Source of the DNA: Orrella dioscoreae
GTDB lineage: Bacteria; Pseudomonadota; Gammaproteobacteria; Burkholderiales; Burkholderiaceae_B
Assembly (NCBI RefSeq): GCF_900089455.2
Contig: NZ_LT907988.1
Coordinates: 2,108,001 to 2,172,000 of the forward strand
Direction: 5' to 3'
Length of the DNA stretch: 64,000 bases
Of the stretch, positions 34,916 through 43,269 are shown piece after piece (positions within the stretch are counted from its first letter, which is position 1; each line of letters starts with the position of its first letter). The notes under the pieces are model-generated. The model searched no databases. It was not told where the DNA came from and was given only the letters and a program-made list of their open reading frames with translations. The position numbers and the translations under genes are program-made.

Positions 34916-34975
34916 TTTGGGAAAAAATCCCGTGCTGCAACAGCCTCCCGACAAAATCCCCATTTGTGCAACAAA

Positions 34976-35010
34976 GCCCCGGAAATCCACGATTGGCCGG
35001 GGTTTGTCCG
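34976..35010 (+). terminator. terminator-like hairpin between leader and small membrane gene
   Basis: CCCCGG and CCGGGG, separated by 14 nt, are followed by TTTGTCC. The stem is 6 bp of GC and the T-run is weak. It would be a plausible expression platform if the upstream leader is a riboswitch. Confidence 0.35.
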
Positions 35011-35088
35011 TAGTCTACGTAGCAAGCGAGCTGCTTGGTCAGATCGCTTCCCTCGTCAGACTTTCCCCTCTACGACCCGGAGACGATC

Positions 35089-35277
35089 ATGGATCCCTTG
35101 ACTGAGTTCGCGGTGCTCGCGGTTTGCTGGTTGATGCTGGTGGCGTACATCTTTACCCGCGGCCGTCAGGTTGCCGAGTGGTTGCGCCAGCGTGCGGGTG
35201 GGCTCAAGCCTGCGCCCGTGATGGTGTCCAAGACCCCGCAGCGGCCGATGCCGGCCCGGAGCCGTTCCGGCTACTGA
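35089..35277 (+). CDS. 62-aa single-pass membrane protein, unknown function
   Basis: From the ATG at 35089 the product is MDPLTEFAVLAVCWLMLVAY followed by IFTRGRQVAEWLRQRAG and a basic Pro/Ser/Arg tail. One transmembrane helix spans about residues 7-24 and an amphipathic basic helix follows. Upstream in-frame codons to 35035 lack coding character. I see no CbtB-type histidine motif, although a riboswitch-like leader precedes it. Codon use is typical for the window. Real but unassigned. Confidence 0.55.
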   Translation: MDPLTEFAVLAVCWLMLVAYIFTRGRQVAEWLRQRAGGLKPAPVMVSKTPQRPMPARSRSGY

Positions 35278-35462
35278 GCCTGGTGGGCGTGAGGGCACAA
35301 GCGCTGGAGTCGCCCTCATGCCCAATCGTATTTCAGGCAAATGGCGTGCCATTGTTTGAAACGGCATAATCTGTGATCTTTTCATTTCAGCGCGGCATTT
35401 TCAGTAATTAAGGCGTCTTCTTCGGCGTTCAGAATCCTGGACTTTCCTGTTTGGAGAGTTCC

Positions 35463-37643
35463 GTGTCCCGCCGTCCCGTCAATCAAAACGAAGCTGCTCG
35501 CGTCGAACCGCAGGCATCCGATGCCCCGCAAGACGCACGCATGTCGCCTGCCGCGTCGCCCTCTGCGACGCTCGCCGTTACCGTCAATCCCCTGCGCCGT
35601 GCCCTGTTGAAACTGGGCGCCAGTTCGTGGCTGCTGCCGTCGATGGGGGCGGCCGGGCTGCTGAGCGCGTGTGGCGGCAGCGATAACGACGATCCCCCAA
35701 CGGGAACGCCGGGCGAGCCTCAGCCCGATCCGGAAACGCCGGTTGAGGATGGCCGCATCTCGAGTTTCGGTCTGGCGGTGCTGCCGGACACGCAGTTCTA
35801 TTCCCGTTATTCCACGGTGGCCACGGGCAATCAGTTCGATGCGCTGTATGGCAGCGAACCGTTCCGCGCGCAGACGCAATGGATCGTGGACAACGCCCAG
35901 GCGCTGAAGGTGCCGTTCGTGATCCACGTGGGTGATATCGTGGACCGCGCGGACAGGGCCGATGAATGGCAAGTGGCCGATGCGGCGATGAAGGTGCTGG
36001 AAGACGGCGGCGTGCCGTATTCGATCCTGGCCGGCAACCATGACGTGAGCCATCCTGTCGGCTATGGCGATGACCCCGTCAACGGCACCGATGAGGATCG
36101 CAACCTGGCCACCGAGCCTTATCTGCAGTGGTTCAGCGCCGCGCGCGCCGCCGCCCAGCCAACTTTCGGGCAACGCGACGGCAGCGGCTTCCACGAATAC
36201 CACATCTTCACCGCCGAAGGTCAGCGCTTCCTGGTGCTGTCCATGTCGTGGCGCGCCTCGGATGCGGCGCTGGCCTGGGCCCGCCAGGTGCTGCGCGATC
36301 ATCCGACGCTGCCCGCCATCCTGGTCAATCACGACCTGCTGAACATCGACCGCGATGGCGTGAGCCCGCTGGAAACGCCTTACGGCCTGATGCTGTGGGA
36401 CAAGCTGATCCGCGACAACGACCAGATCTTCATGACGCTGAACGGCCACTTCCATGGCACGGCGCACCTGACGAAGCTGAACGATTTCGGCAATGCGGTC
36501 GAGCAGATGGTGGTCGACTTCCAGATGGCGTACCAGGGCGGCAACGGCCTGATGCGCTTCTATGAGTTCGACCTGACGGGCAATCGCATCAAGGCGCTGT
36601 CCTTCTCGCCCTGGGTGCCGCAGAAGCCCGCGGACAAGCTCAACGAGTTCGACCAGGCGATGCTGACGGGACCCAACGAGCAGTTCGAGATCGAGATGAA
36701 TTTTGCGCAGCGTTTCGCGCGCTTCAATCCCGAATTCGTCGCGGCCGAGCCCAGCAACCTGCCGCTGGCCGAAGCGGCCACGGCCCTGGTGCTGGGCAAC
36801 TTCCAGGACCTGGAGCCGCCGGTGCGCACGCCGGCAGCCGATGCCGACGACTATCCGAAGATCGCCGAGACACTGGCGCATTGGCGCTTCGTGGGCGCGG
36901 CCGGCAATGCCGTGGCCGACGGCGCCACGGTGGCGGATTTGTCCGGCAACGGCAACGACCTGACGCGCGGCGCGCTGAACGTGCCGCCGGCGAACACCGC
37001 GCAATTGGGCGACCTGCAGTGGGTCGGCGACAAGCATTTCCTGTCCGCCAGCCCCGGCAGCGTGTCGTTCCGCAATGCCAGCGGCGCGCCACGCCTGAGT
37101 TATTTCCATACCGCCGCGGGCGCGCCCTTGAATGCCGAGACCTTCGACAACGGCTATACGGTGGAGGCTTTCGTCAAGCTGGACAAGAGCTGGACGGCGG
37201 ACACCAATGCCTGGATGAACATCATGACCCGAGGCGGGCGGCGCGGGAACATTCCCGGCTTCAGTGGCGGACCGCAGTCGCCGCCCCTGCAGTTCGCGAT
37301 CTCCAACCTGCGGGAAGTGCAATGGGAAGTGGCGACCCAGGACAACAAGGCCTCGCGCACCAACTGGTCTGGCGAGATCATGCTGGATACCTGGCTGCAC
37401 ATCGCCATCGTCAACGACCCCGTCACGCGGGCCACCACGATGTACGTGGAAGGTGCGCCGGTGTTGCGCAACGCCGTGGATGGCAGCGGCCTGGCGACGC
37501 TGGATGAGCCCTGGTACGTGGGCGCGGGTTTCTGGGATGCCGGCCCGCCCTCGAATGGCTTCCTGGGCGACATCAGCGAAATCCGCGTGGTGTCCCGGCC
37601 GCTGGCGCCGGCCGAGTGGCTGACCGCGCGCGAAACGCGCTAA
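35463..37643 (+). CDS. secreted metallophosphoesterase with LamG-like domain
   Basis: 726 aa from GTG 35463 (GGAGAG 5 nt upstream). The N-terminus has a twin-arginine-like motif NPLRRALLKLG near residue 43 and a lipobox-like LLSACGGS near 65, suggesting a Tat-exported lipoprotein. The calcineurin-like phosphoesterase domain (about 92-345) has all metal-site motifs: PDTQFY, HVGDIVDRAD (GDxxD), AGNHDV (GNHD), VNHDLL and NGHFHGTAH (GHxH). A C-terminal LamG/concanavalin-like domain (about 560-715: TVEAFVKLDKSW, GEIMLDTWLHIAIVND) may bind glycans. The substrate is not evident. Monocistronic. Confidence 0.85.
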   Translation: MSRRPVNQNEAARVEPQASDAPQDARMSPAASPSATLAVTVNPLRRALLKLGASSWLLPSMGAAGLLSACGGSDNDDPPTGTPGEPQPDPETPVEDGRISSFGLAVLPDTQFYSRYSTVATGNQFDALYGSEPFRAQTQWIVDNAQALKVPFVIHVGDIVDRADRADEWQVADAAMKVLEDGGVPYSILAGNHDVSHPVGYGDDPVNGTDEDRNLATEPYLQWFSAARAAAQPTFGQRDGSGFHEYHIFTAEGQRFLVLSMSWRASDAALAWARQVLRDHPTLPAILVNHDLLNIDRDGVSPLETPYGLMLWDKLIRDNDQIFMTLNGHFHGTAHLTKLNDFGNAVEQMVVDFQMAYQGGNGLMRFYEFDLTGNRIKALSFSPWVPQKPADKLNEFDQAMLTGPNEQFEIEMNFAQRFARFNPEFVAAEPSNLPLAEAATALVLGNFQDLEPPVRTPAADADDYPKIAETLAHWRFVGAAGNAVADGATVADLSGNGNDLTRGALNVPPANTAQLGDLQWVGDKHFLSASPGSVSFRNASGAPRLSYFHTAAGAPLNAETFDNGYTVEAFVKLDKSWTADTNAWMNIMTRGGRRGNIPGFSGGPQSPPLQFAISNLREVQWEVATQDNKASRTNWSGEIMLDTWLHIAIVNDPVTRATTMYVEGAPVLRNAVDGSGLATLDEPWYVGAGFWDAGPPSNGFLGDISEIRVVSRPLAPAEWLTARETR

Positions 37644-37774
37644 GCCAGTAGCCGTCCTGGCAGGGCGCCGGATCTCGCGGTCCGGCGCCCGCGCTTGCGG
37701 GACGTCGTGCCGGGAAGGGAGGCGGGGCCGGGTCGGACTAGAATAGCCGGACCTTTTCCGGATGCTCCCCGCAC

Positions 37775-38065
37775 ATGGCGACCGACACGCTCGAATTCCT
37801 CTTTCTTGGCATGGTGGCCGTGGTGGTGGCTGCCATGCTTGGCGGCGCCCTGGCCGGGCGCGCACGCACGGTGGGCGCCAGCCTGCGGGCCTGTGCCGTG
37901 CTGGCCGTCGTCTCGGCGGCCGGGGCCTACGGATTGGCCCATGCCAGCGGCCCGCAAGGGGCCGCGTCCTATGCGCCGCTGCTGGCCTGTGCGGCGCTGC
38001 TGTTCACCCTCGTCATTGCCTTCTGCGCATCCCTGATGGCGCGCCGTCTCCACGCGCGCCGCTGA
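37775..38065 (+). CDS. small three-helix membrane protein
   Basis: 96 aa with hydrophobic stretches at about residues 7-28, 38-55 and 66-88 (LFLGMVAVVVAAMLGGALAG, CAVLAVVSAAGAYGLA, PLLACAALLFTLVIAFC) and an Arg-rich C-terminus. No family is recognised. It sits 31 nt upstream of the S4-domain gene and may share its transcript. Overlapping frames on both strands are longer but lack any recognisable protein. Confidence 0.6.
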   Translation: MATDTLEFLFLGMVAVVVAAMLGGALAGRARTVGASLRACAVLAVVSAAGAYGLAHASGPQGAASYAPLLACAALLFTLVIAFCASLMARRLHARR

Positions 38066-38096
38066 CGCGCGCTTTCCCATTTTTCCTGTCCTGCGC

Positions 38097-38351
38097 ATGC
38101 CCCTCATCGAATTCACGCTTCAAGGCGATTACATCGAAGTCAATCAACTGCTCAAGCTGGCCGGCCTGTGTGCCAGCGGCGGCGAGGGCAAGCAGTGGGT
38201 TGCCGAGGGCCGTGTGCGGGTGGGAGGCGAGATCGAGTCGCGCAAGACCGCTAAGATCCGCGCGGGGCAGATCGTGGATTGCGAGGGCACGCGCATCGTG
38301 GTGCGAGCGGCGCCCGCCGAGGATGCTGAAGAAGAGGGCGCGCCCGCCTGA
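38097..38351 (+). CDS. S4-domain RNA-binding protein (YbcJ-like)
   Basis: 84 aa, almost entirely one S4 domain: VNQLLKLAGLCASGGEGKQW followed by VAEGRVRVGGEIESRKTAKI, with an acidic C-terminal tail. Matches the YbcJ/RlbA-type small S4 proteins proposed to bind structured RNA or ribosomes. Cytoplasmic. The ATG is placed at the start of the conserved PLIEFTLQGDYIEVNQLLK block. Confidence 0.85.
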   Translation: MPLIEFTLQGDYIEVNQLLKLAGLCASGGEGKQWVAEGRVRVGGEIESRKTAKIRAGQIVDCEGTRIVVRAAPAEDAEEEGAPA

Positions 38352-38406
38352 ATGCATGTCCAGGCAGGGCGCGCGCCGGCCCGGTGAACCCGGGCCAGGC
38401 AGTGCC

Positions 38407-39702
38407 TCAGATCGCGCCGGGCGCGATGCCGCGGTGGGCCGGGATCTGCAGGCCTTTTTCCAGTGCCGCCATGCTGGTGGGCAGGTCGACCTTCACACCC
38501 AGGTCGCGCATGGTGGACCCCAGCGCGTGCACCGTGCGGAAGAGGTTGTGCGAGCGGCATTGTTCACCCATCTGGCCGATGCGCACCACGGGCAAGCCGA
38601 AAGAGCCAGAAATCTCGACGTGATAGCGCTCGGAGATGTGCGCGCACACCTGGCCGTTGTCCAGCGCGCGGGGCACCTCGATGCCCACCACCGAATTCAG
38701 GCGCGAAGCCGTGGGGGCGAACAGCTGCAGGCCCATGGCCTCGATGCTCTGCTGCAAGGCCAGCGAGCAGCGGGCATGGCGTTCGAAGCGGGCAGGCAGG
38801 GTTTCGGCGCAGACCAGGCGCAGGGCCTCGTGCAAGGCCAGCACGCCCGAGACCGGCGCGGTGTAGTGGTACGACCCCTTGTGCCAGAAGTTGGTGGCCA
38901 GGCGCGCGTCCAGGCACCAGTGGCTGTTGCTGTCGGTGCGTTGCGCGATGCGCTCCCAGGCTTCGTCGGAGAAAGCGATCAGCGAGACGCCGGGGATCGA
39001 GGACAGGCCTTTCTGGCCGCCGGTGATGACGGCGTCGATCTGCCAGGTGTCCATGTCCAGCGGCATGGTGCTCAGCGTGCAGACGGCGTCGACGATGACG
39101 AGACAGCCATGGCGCTTGGCGAGCCTGGCGATGGCGGGCAGCTCGCGGTTGAAGACGGTGTTGGAGGTCTCGCCCTGCACGATGGTCAGGCACTCGGGCC
39201 GGTGGGCCAGGAGGGCGGCCTCGACCTCGTCCAGCGTGGCGGCGCGGTGGCCGTCGATTTCCAGGATGGCGACATCGGCGTTCAGGCGCCGGCTCATTTC
39301 GGCCATGCGCGCGCTGAAGAACCCGTTGACCACGCACAGCACCTTGCTTTGCGGACGCACCAGGTTGCTGATGGCCATTTCCATGGCTGCCGAGCCTGGG
39401 CCCGCGACGCCCAGCACCCAGTTCGAACGGGTCTGGAAGACGTAGCGCGCCATCTCCTTGACCTGGGTGATGATGGTGGACATGGTGGTGCCCAGGTGGT
39501 TGATGACCACCGAGTTGGCGCGCGCCACGGCATCGGGGATGGGCACGGGGCCGGCGCCCATCATGAGCAGGGGGTCGTCGGGCAGTATCTCGCTCAGCGG
39601 GCGCACCACCGGTGCGCTCAGGTAGGGGGAGGTGGCAGCCGGGGAGGGCGCGTCCGCATCGAGAACGGAAGGGACGGAAAGGCTGCCGGATACGTCTAAC
39701 AT
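38407..39702 (-). CDS. class V aminotransferase (serine/alanine-glyoxylate type)
   Basis: PLP enzyme of 431 aa. After a variable tail of about 40 residues, the family start LLMMGAGPVPIPDAVARAN, VAGPGSAAMEMAISNLV (PLP phosphate site), VQGETSNTVFNRELPAI, VDAVCTLSTMPLDMD (Asp to the pyridine N) and TGGQKGLSSIPG (Schiff-base Lys near 230) appear in order. This matches the alanine/serine-glyoxylate and PucG-like ureidoglycine aminotransferase group. The exact donor is not readable; a role in glyoxylate or purine-ring catabolism is likely. It converges on the S4 gene and is divergent from the nucleoside-recognition gene. Confidence 0.85.
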   Translation of the reverse strand: MLDVSGSLSVPSVLDADAPSPAATSPYLSAPVVRPLSEILPDDPLLMMGAGPVPIPDAVARANSVVINHLGTTMSTIITQVKEMARYVFQTRSNWVLGVAGPGSAAMEMAISNLVRPQSKVLCVVNGFFSARMAEMSRRLNADVAILEIDGHRAATLDEVEAALLAHRPECLTIVQGETSNTVFNRELPAIARLAKRHGCLVIVDAVCTLSTMPLDMDTWQIDAVITGGQKGLSSIPGVSLIAFSDEAWERIAQRTDSNSHWCLDARLATNFWHKGSYHYTAPVSGVLALHEALRLVCAETLPARFERHARCSLALQQSIEAMGLQLFAPTASRLNSVVGIEVPRALDNGQVCAHISERYHVEISGSFGLPVVRIGQMGEQCRSHNLFRTVHALGSTMRDLGVKVDLPTSMAALEKGLQIPAHRGIAPGAI

Positions 39703-39913
39703 GGTCGCAAGTCACCGCTAGGAAAAGGGGACGCGCGTCGACTGGCGCGCGTAGCCTCCTATCATACGACTGCGGCAGGCCCTGTGTCGGACGCTTGCGA
39801 CATATCCCTCGCACACGGATGCCAGCCCGGCTGGGCTGGAGTACAGTGTGCGATTGCCCGGCGCGCCCATTTCCGCTGTTGCGCCGCCTCTCTTTCCTGC
39901 GCCTTTTCCCTTC

Positions 39914-40867
39914 ATGCCCGCCTATCTCTCCGGCCTGTGCCGCCGCAGCTTGCGCCTGTTCCTGACCCTGCTCAAGGTCATGCTTCCGGTGCTGATCGCG
40001 GTCCGAGTCGGGGAAGCGCTGGGGCTGGTGCAACTGGCGGGGCAGGCCCTGGCGCCCATCATGCAGGTGTTCAATCTGCCGCCCGAGGCAGGCCTGGTCT
40101 GGATGGCGTGCCTGGTGGCGGGCATCTACGCCGGCCTGGGCGCGCTGATCGGCCTGGCGGCCGTCATGGACCTGACCGTCGCGCAACTGAGCGCGCTGGC
40201 GGCCATGATGCTGTTCGCCCATGCGATTCCCGTCGAGCAGGCCATCGTGCGCCGTGCCGGCGCCAGCTTCTGGTTCACCAGTGCCCTGCGTGTCGGGACG
40301 GCGGCCCTGTATGGCGCGGCAGTGTCCTGGCTGTGCGCCGCGCTGGATATCCTGCAGCAATCGGCCACGCTGGCCTGGTTGCAAGGCTCGGGGGCGGGCG
40401 AGCGCGCCGCCCAGGATCACCTGGCCTGGGCGCAGGGCACGCTGGTGTCGCTGGGCACCACCTATCTCATCATCGTGGCCTTGCTGGTGTTGCTGGACGT
40501 GTTCGAGCGCATCGGCCTGACCCGGCGCATCACCGCGCTGATGGTGCCGGTGCTGCGGGTATCGGGTCTGGAGGCGCGGGTGGCCCCGGTGACGACCGTG
40601 GGCGTGCTGCTCGGGCTCACGTACGGCGGCGCACTCATCATCGAAGCTGCGGCACGCGAAGGCTATTCGCCGCGCACGCGCCTGCTGGCCCTGAGCTGGC
40701 TGTCACTGTCGCATTCGCTCATCGAGGACACGCTGCTCATGATCGCGCTGGGCGCCGATTTCTGGATCGTGCTGGTGGGCAGGGTGCTGCTCACCATGCT
40801 GATCGTGGCGGGGATGGCGCGGGTCTGGCGCCAGCCGGCGGGGCAGCCATTGGCAGGCGCCGCCTGA
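39914..40867 (+). CDS. nucleoside-recognition (Gate) domain membrane protein
   Basis: 317-aa inner-membrane protein with about eight hydrophobic helices and two Gate/nucleoside-recognition repeats (LVWMACLVAGIYAGLGALIG near residue 55; GVLLGLTYGGALIIEAA near 235). The family is found with concentrative nucleoside transporters and spore proteins, and the substrates are mostly unknown. The ATG at 39914 is chosen over 39848 because the hydrophobic core begins just after it. It lies upstream of tRNA-fMet. Confidence 0.8.
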   Translation: MPAYLSGLCRRSLRLFLTLLKVMLPVLIAVRVGEALGLVQLAGQALAPIMQVFNLPPEAGLVWMACLVAGIYAGLGALIGLAAVMDLTVAQLSALAAMMLFAHAIPVEQAIVRRAGASFWFTSALRVGTAALYGAAVSWLCAALDILQQSATLAWLQGSGAGERAAQDHLAWAQGTLVSLGTTYLIIVALLVLLDVFERIGLTRRITALMVPVLRVSGLEARVAPVTTVGVLLGLTYGGALIIEAAAREGYSPRTRLLALSWLSLSHSLIEDTLLMIALGADFWIVLVGRVLLTMLIVAGMARVWRQPAGQPLAGAA

Positions 40868-40958
40868 TGTATGCCGCAGCCGTCGGGCCGGCCGATGGCG
40901 TGTTCCACCCGGTCGCCCAGCAAGGTATTTCAATTTGATGTATACTTCTTTTCTCAGA

Positions 40959-41035
<77 letters not shown>

Positions 41036-41063
41036 AATTCGGCAACGCCAGTTGCCTTGCAAG

Positions 41064-41101
41064 AAAGCCGCTCGAAGGGAAACCTGAAAGCGGCTTTTTT
41101 G
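41064..41101 (+). terminator. terminator after tRNA-fMet
   Basis: AAGCCGCT (41065-41072) and AGCGGCTT (41089-41096) form an 8-bp stem with a 16-nt loop and six following T. A smaller GGCAAC/GTTGCC hairpin lies at 41041-41056. Confidence 0.75.
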
Positions 41102-41392
41102 TTTCCTGCTCATCAAGGTTGCGATCCACGCATTGCGTCATCAATGTTTGGCTGCCAGGCTCAGCCCACTTGCCGGCAAGACGGCTAGCCAGGCCCGCGC
41201 AGAAGACGTCCACGCCGATGAAACAGCCGGGCAGCCGGGTATGCCGTGGACGGGTTGCTTGGGGCAGGAGGGACTCGTACAGGGAGGTCGCCGACCGGCC
41301 AGGCCCCGTCACGCTCCAGCAGCGAGGGCCATGCGCCGCCCTTTTTTGGAACATTTCCCGATATTTTTATTCCTATACGAATATTTTTATCT

Positions 41393-41411
41393 TAGAATGC
41401 ATGGAATTCTA
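41393..41411 (+). promoter_or_regulatory. inverted repeat in the AT-rich region before the cyclodeaminase gene
   Basis: TAGAAT-GCATGGA-ATTCTA is a perfect 6-bp inverted repeat with a 7-bp spacer. It lies in a strongly AT-rich stretch (about 41355-41450) that also has a direct repeat ATATTTTTAT (two copies). The rest of the 41102-41392 gap holds no gene that I can support. Confidence 0.45.
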
Positions 41412-41451
41412 GTTTTGTAGTTTCTTGTTTTCCATTCCTATTGGATCTCTC

Positions 41452-42399
41452 ATGTTGACTGTACCGCTTCCCCGGGGAATCCTGGACGGGCCGGCGCGTT
41501 TCTTTACCCGCGAAGAAACGGCAGCCCTGATTCCCTTCGATGAACTCGTCCGGTCCCTGGGGAAAACGGTCCGGGAGAATGGCGAAGGCCTGGTCCACAG
41601 CCCTGAGCGTATCGGGGTGCCCCTGCACGGCGACGGCATCTCCCTGAGCATGCCGGCAAGCGCCCCGGACATCAGCATCCACAAGCTGGTGAACGTGCAG
41701 CCGGCAAACCTGCAGAGGGGCATGCCGACGATCCAGGGCGTTGTCACGGTCTGCGACGCCCAGACCGGCAAACCGATCCTGTTTCTCGACGGACCGGAAG
41801 TGACCGGAAGACGCACGGCAGGGATCTCGCTGCTTGCCGTTCAGACATTCCTCCAACGAACCCCTGGCCAAACTCTGATCATCGGTACAGGCACGCAAGC
41901 GTCCTACCATGTGGCGGGTTTCCAGGCGTTGTATCCCGGCTGCGAGATACTCGTGCGGGGTCGTAGCCGCGAGGAAGAGCTAGATTTTTGCAACGCCCAT
42001 CGGCAAGGTGAGGCAAGGATCGCTCCGTGCCCGGCTGCCATCCCGGCTTCGGTGGAAGTCGTCGTCACGGTGACGACCAGCAAGGAAGTGGTGTATGACG
42101 AGGCTCCCTCCCGCGAGCGGCTCGTGATCGGCGTCGGCGCGTTCAAACCCGACATGGCAGAACTCGGTCCCGCGATACTGCAAAGCGTCCTCTACGCGGA
42201 CGATGTGGACGGCGCTCGCCATGAGGCAGGCGATCTCATTAGGGCGAACATAGACTGGTGCCGTGTTCGCCCGCTGGCCGATGCGTTGATCAACGGTGCC
42301 GAGTCCGGGCCCGTTGTGCTCAAGAGCGTGGGCACGGCTGCCTGGGATCTGGCCGCCGCACGGGTCGCCATCGGTTCGCTCGCTTACCCGGCAGGCTGA
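41452..42399 (+). CDS. ornithine cyclodeaminase / mu-crystallin family protein
   Basis: 315-aa NAD(P)-dependent protein. Motifs are IHKLVNVQPANLQRGMPTIQ (substrate-domain strand), RRTAGISLLAV near residue 128 and the Rossmann loop IIGTGTQASYHVAG near 148. The family includes ornithine cyclodeaminase, alanine dehydrogenase and pyrroline/piperideine-2-carboxylate reductase (LhpI/DpkA-like). The reductase role fits the nearby amidase and RidA, which also handle imine chemistry (inference). ATG 41452 is preferred over an in-frame TTG 27 nt upstream. It is followed by a regulator gene on the same strand. Confidence 0.85.
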   Translation: MLTVPLPRGILDGPARFFTREETAALIPFDELVRSLGKTVRENGEGLVHSPERIGVPLHGDGISLSMPASAPDISIHKLVNVQPANLQRGMPTIQGVVTVCDAQTGKPILFLDGPEVTGRRTAGISLLAVQTFLQRTPGQTLIIGTGTQASYHVAGFQALYPGCEILVRGRSREEELDFCNAHRQGEARIAPCPAAIPASVEVVVTVTTSKEVVYDEAPSRERLVIGVGAFKPDMAELGPAILQSVLYADDVDGARHEAGDLIRANIDWCRVRPLADALINGAESGPVVLKSVGTAAWDLAAARVAIGSLAYPAG

Positions 42400-42635
42400 C
42401 CGGGCAGGCCGCCTGCGCGTGAACCGCTGCCTGCCTGGGAAGCGGCGCCGGCCTATGAGAAAATCAATGCCTTGCCTACGGGAGCGGAAAGCCGGTTTAT
42501 GCGACGACGGGATGAGTTTGACGAAGATGCCTGCGCTGGCGCGGCGTCCGGTCGTTGGCCGCCGCGTCAGATGGGGGCCGGCCCCGGCAAAGGGCTGCAC
42601 GCGTGGCGTGCGTGTCTGTCGAGGGGGGCGCGCAA

Positions 42636-43226
42636 GTGCCATTGAGCGTGATTGCCCAAAAAGTGCGCGCCTTGCGCAAGCGCGGCGCGCTCACGCTGCA
42701 GCAGTTGGCGGATCGGACCGGAATATCCCAGTCCGCCTTGTCGAAAATCGAGAACGGCCAGCTCTCCCCGACCTATGAGCGGATTGTCGCCCTGGCGTCG
42801 GGACTGGGCGTAGAGCCTGCGGCGCTGTTTTCTTCGTCCCTGGCGGATACGCCAATCGGCCGCCGAGGGATCACCCGCGCGGGAGAGGGCCCGCGCCATA
42901 CGACTCCCCAGTACGATTATCGAGCCCTGTGCGCGGACGTTTCCGGCAAGGCCTTCCTGCCCCTGATCACGGTCGTCAAGGCGCGCAGTGTCAAGGAGTT
43001 TGCCGGCCTGCCGACGCACCGCGGCGAAGAGTTCATCTACCTCGTGAGCGGGTGCGTGACCCTTCATTCGGCGTTCTATGAGCCGCTGGCGCTCGAGCCC
43101 GGCGACAGCGTCTACTACGACAGCGGCATGGGACATGCCCTGGTGTCCACGGGAGACGAGGACGCCGTGGTGCTCTGGGTCTGTTCGGAGCTCGCCGACC
43201 TTGCCTCCCCGCAAGGCGGCGTCTAG
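42636..43226 (+). CDS. XRE-cupin transcriptional regulator
   Basis: 196-aa two-domain regulator from GTG 42636 (GAGGGGGG upstream). N-terminal XRE helix-turn-helix: KVRALRKRGALTLQQLADRT then ISQSALSKIENGQLSPTYERI. C-terminal cupin_2 barrel (about 115-190) with THRGEEFIYLVSG and LEPGDSVYYDSGMGHAL, where the His/Glu cluster probably binds metal or ligand. Such regulators often control amino-acid or polyamine catabolism genes beside them. It follows the cyclodeaminase gene and converges on the IclR gene. An extension to 42555 is possible but has low-quality N-terminal sequence. Confidence 0.85.
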   Translation: MPLSVIAQKVRALRKRGALTLQQLADRTGISQSALSKIENGQLSPTYERIVALASGLGVEPAALFSSSLADTPIGRRGITRAGEGPRHTTPQYDYRALCADVSGKAFLPLITVVKARSVKEFAGLPTHRGEEFIYLVSGCVTLHSAFYEPLALEPGDSVYYDSGMGHALVSTGDEDAVVLWVCSELADLASPQGGV

Positions 43227-43269
43227 CGGGATCTTGCGGCGATGCGGACCGCAAAGCCGGCGCATCCGT

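Noticed and set aside
35382-37865. 827-codon minus-strand frame over the phosphoesterase
   Set aside because: Antisense shadow. The plus strand has signal peptide, metal motifs and a Shine-Dalgarno.
37762-39699. 645-codon plus-strand frame over the small membrane gene, S4 gene and aminotransferase
   Set aside because: Conflicts with three coherent genes; composition typical of antisense reading.
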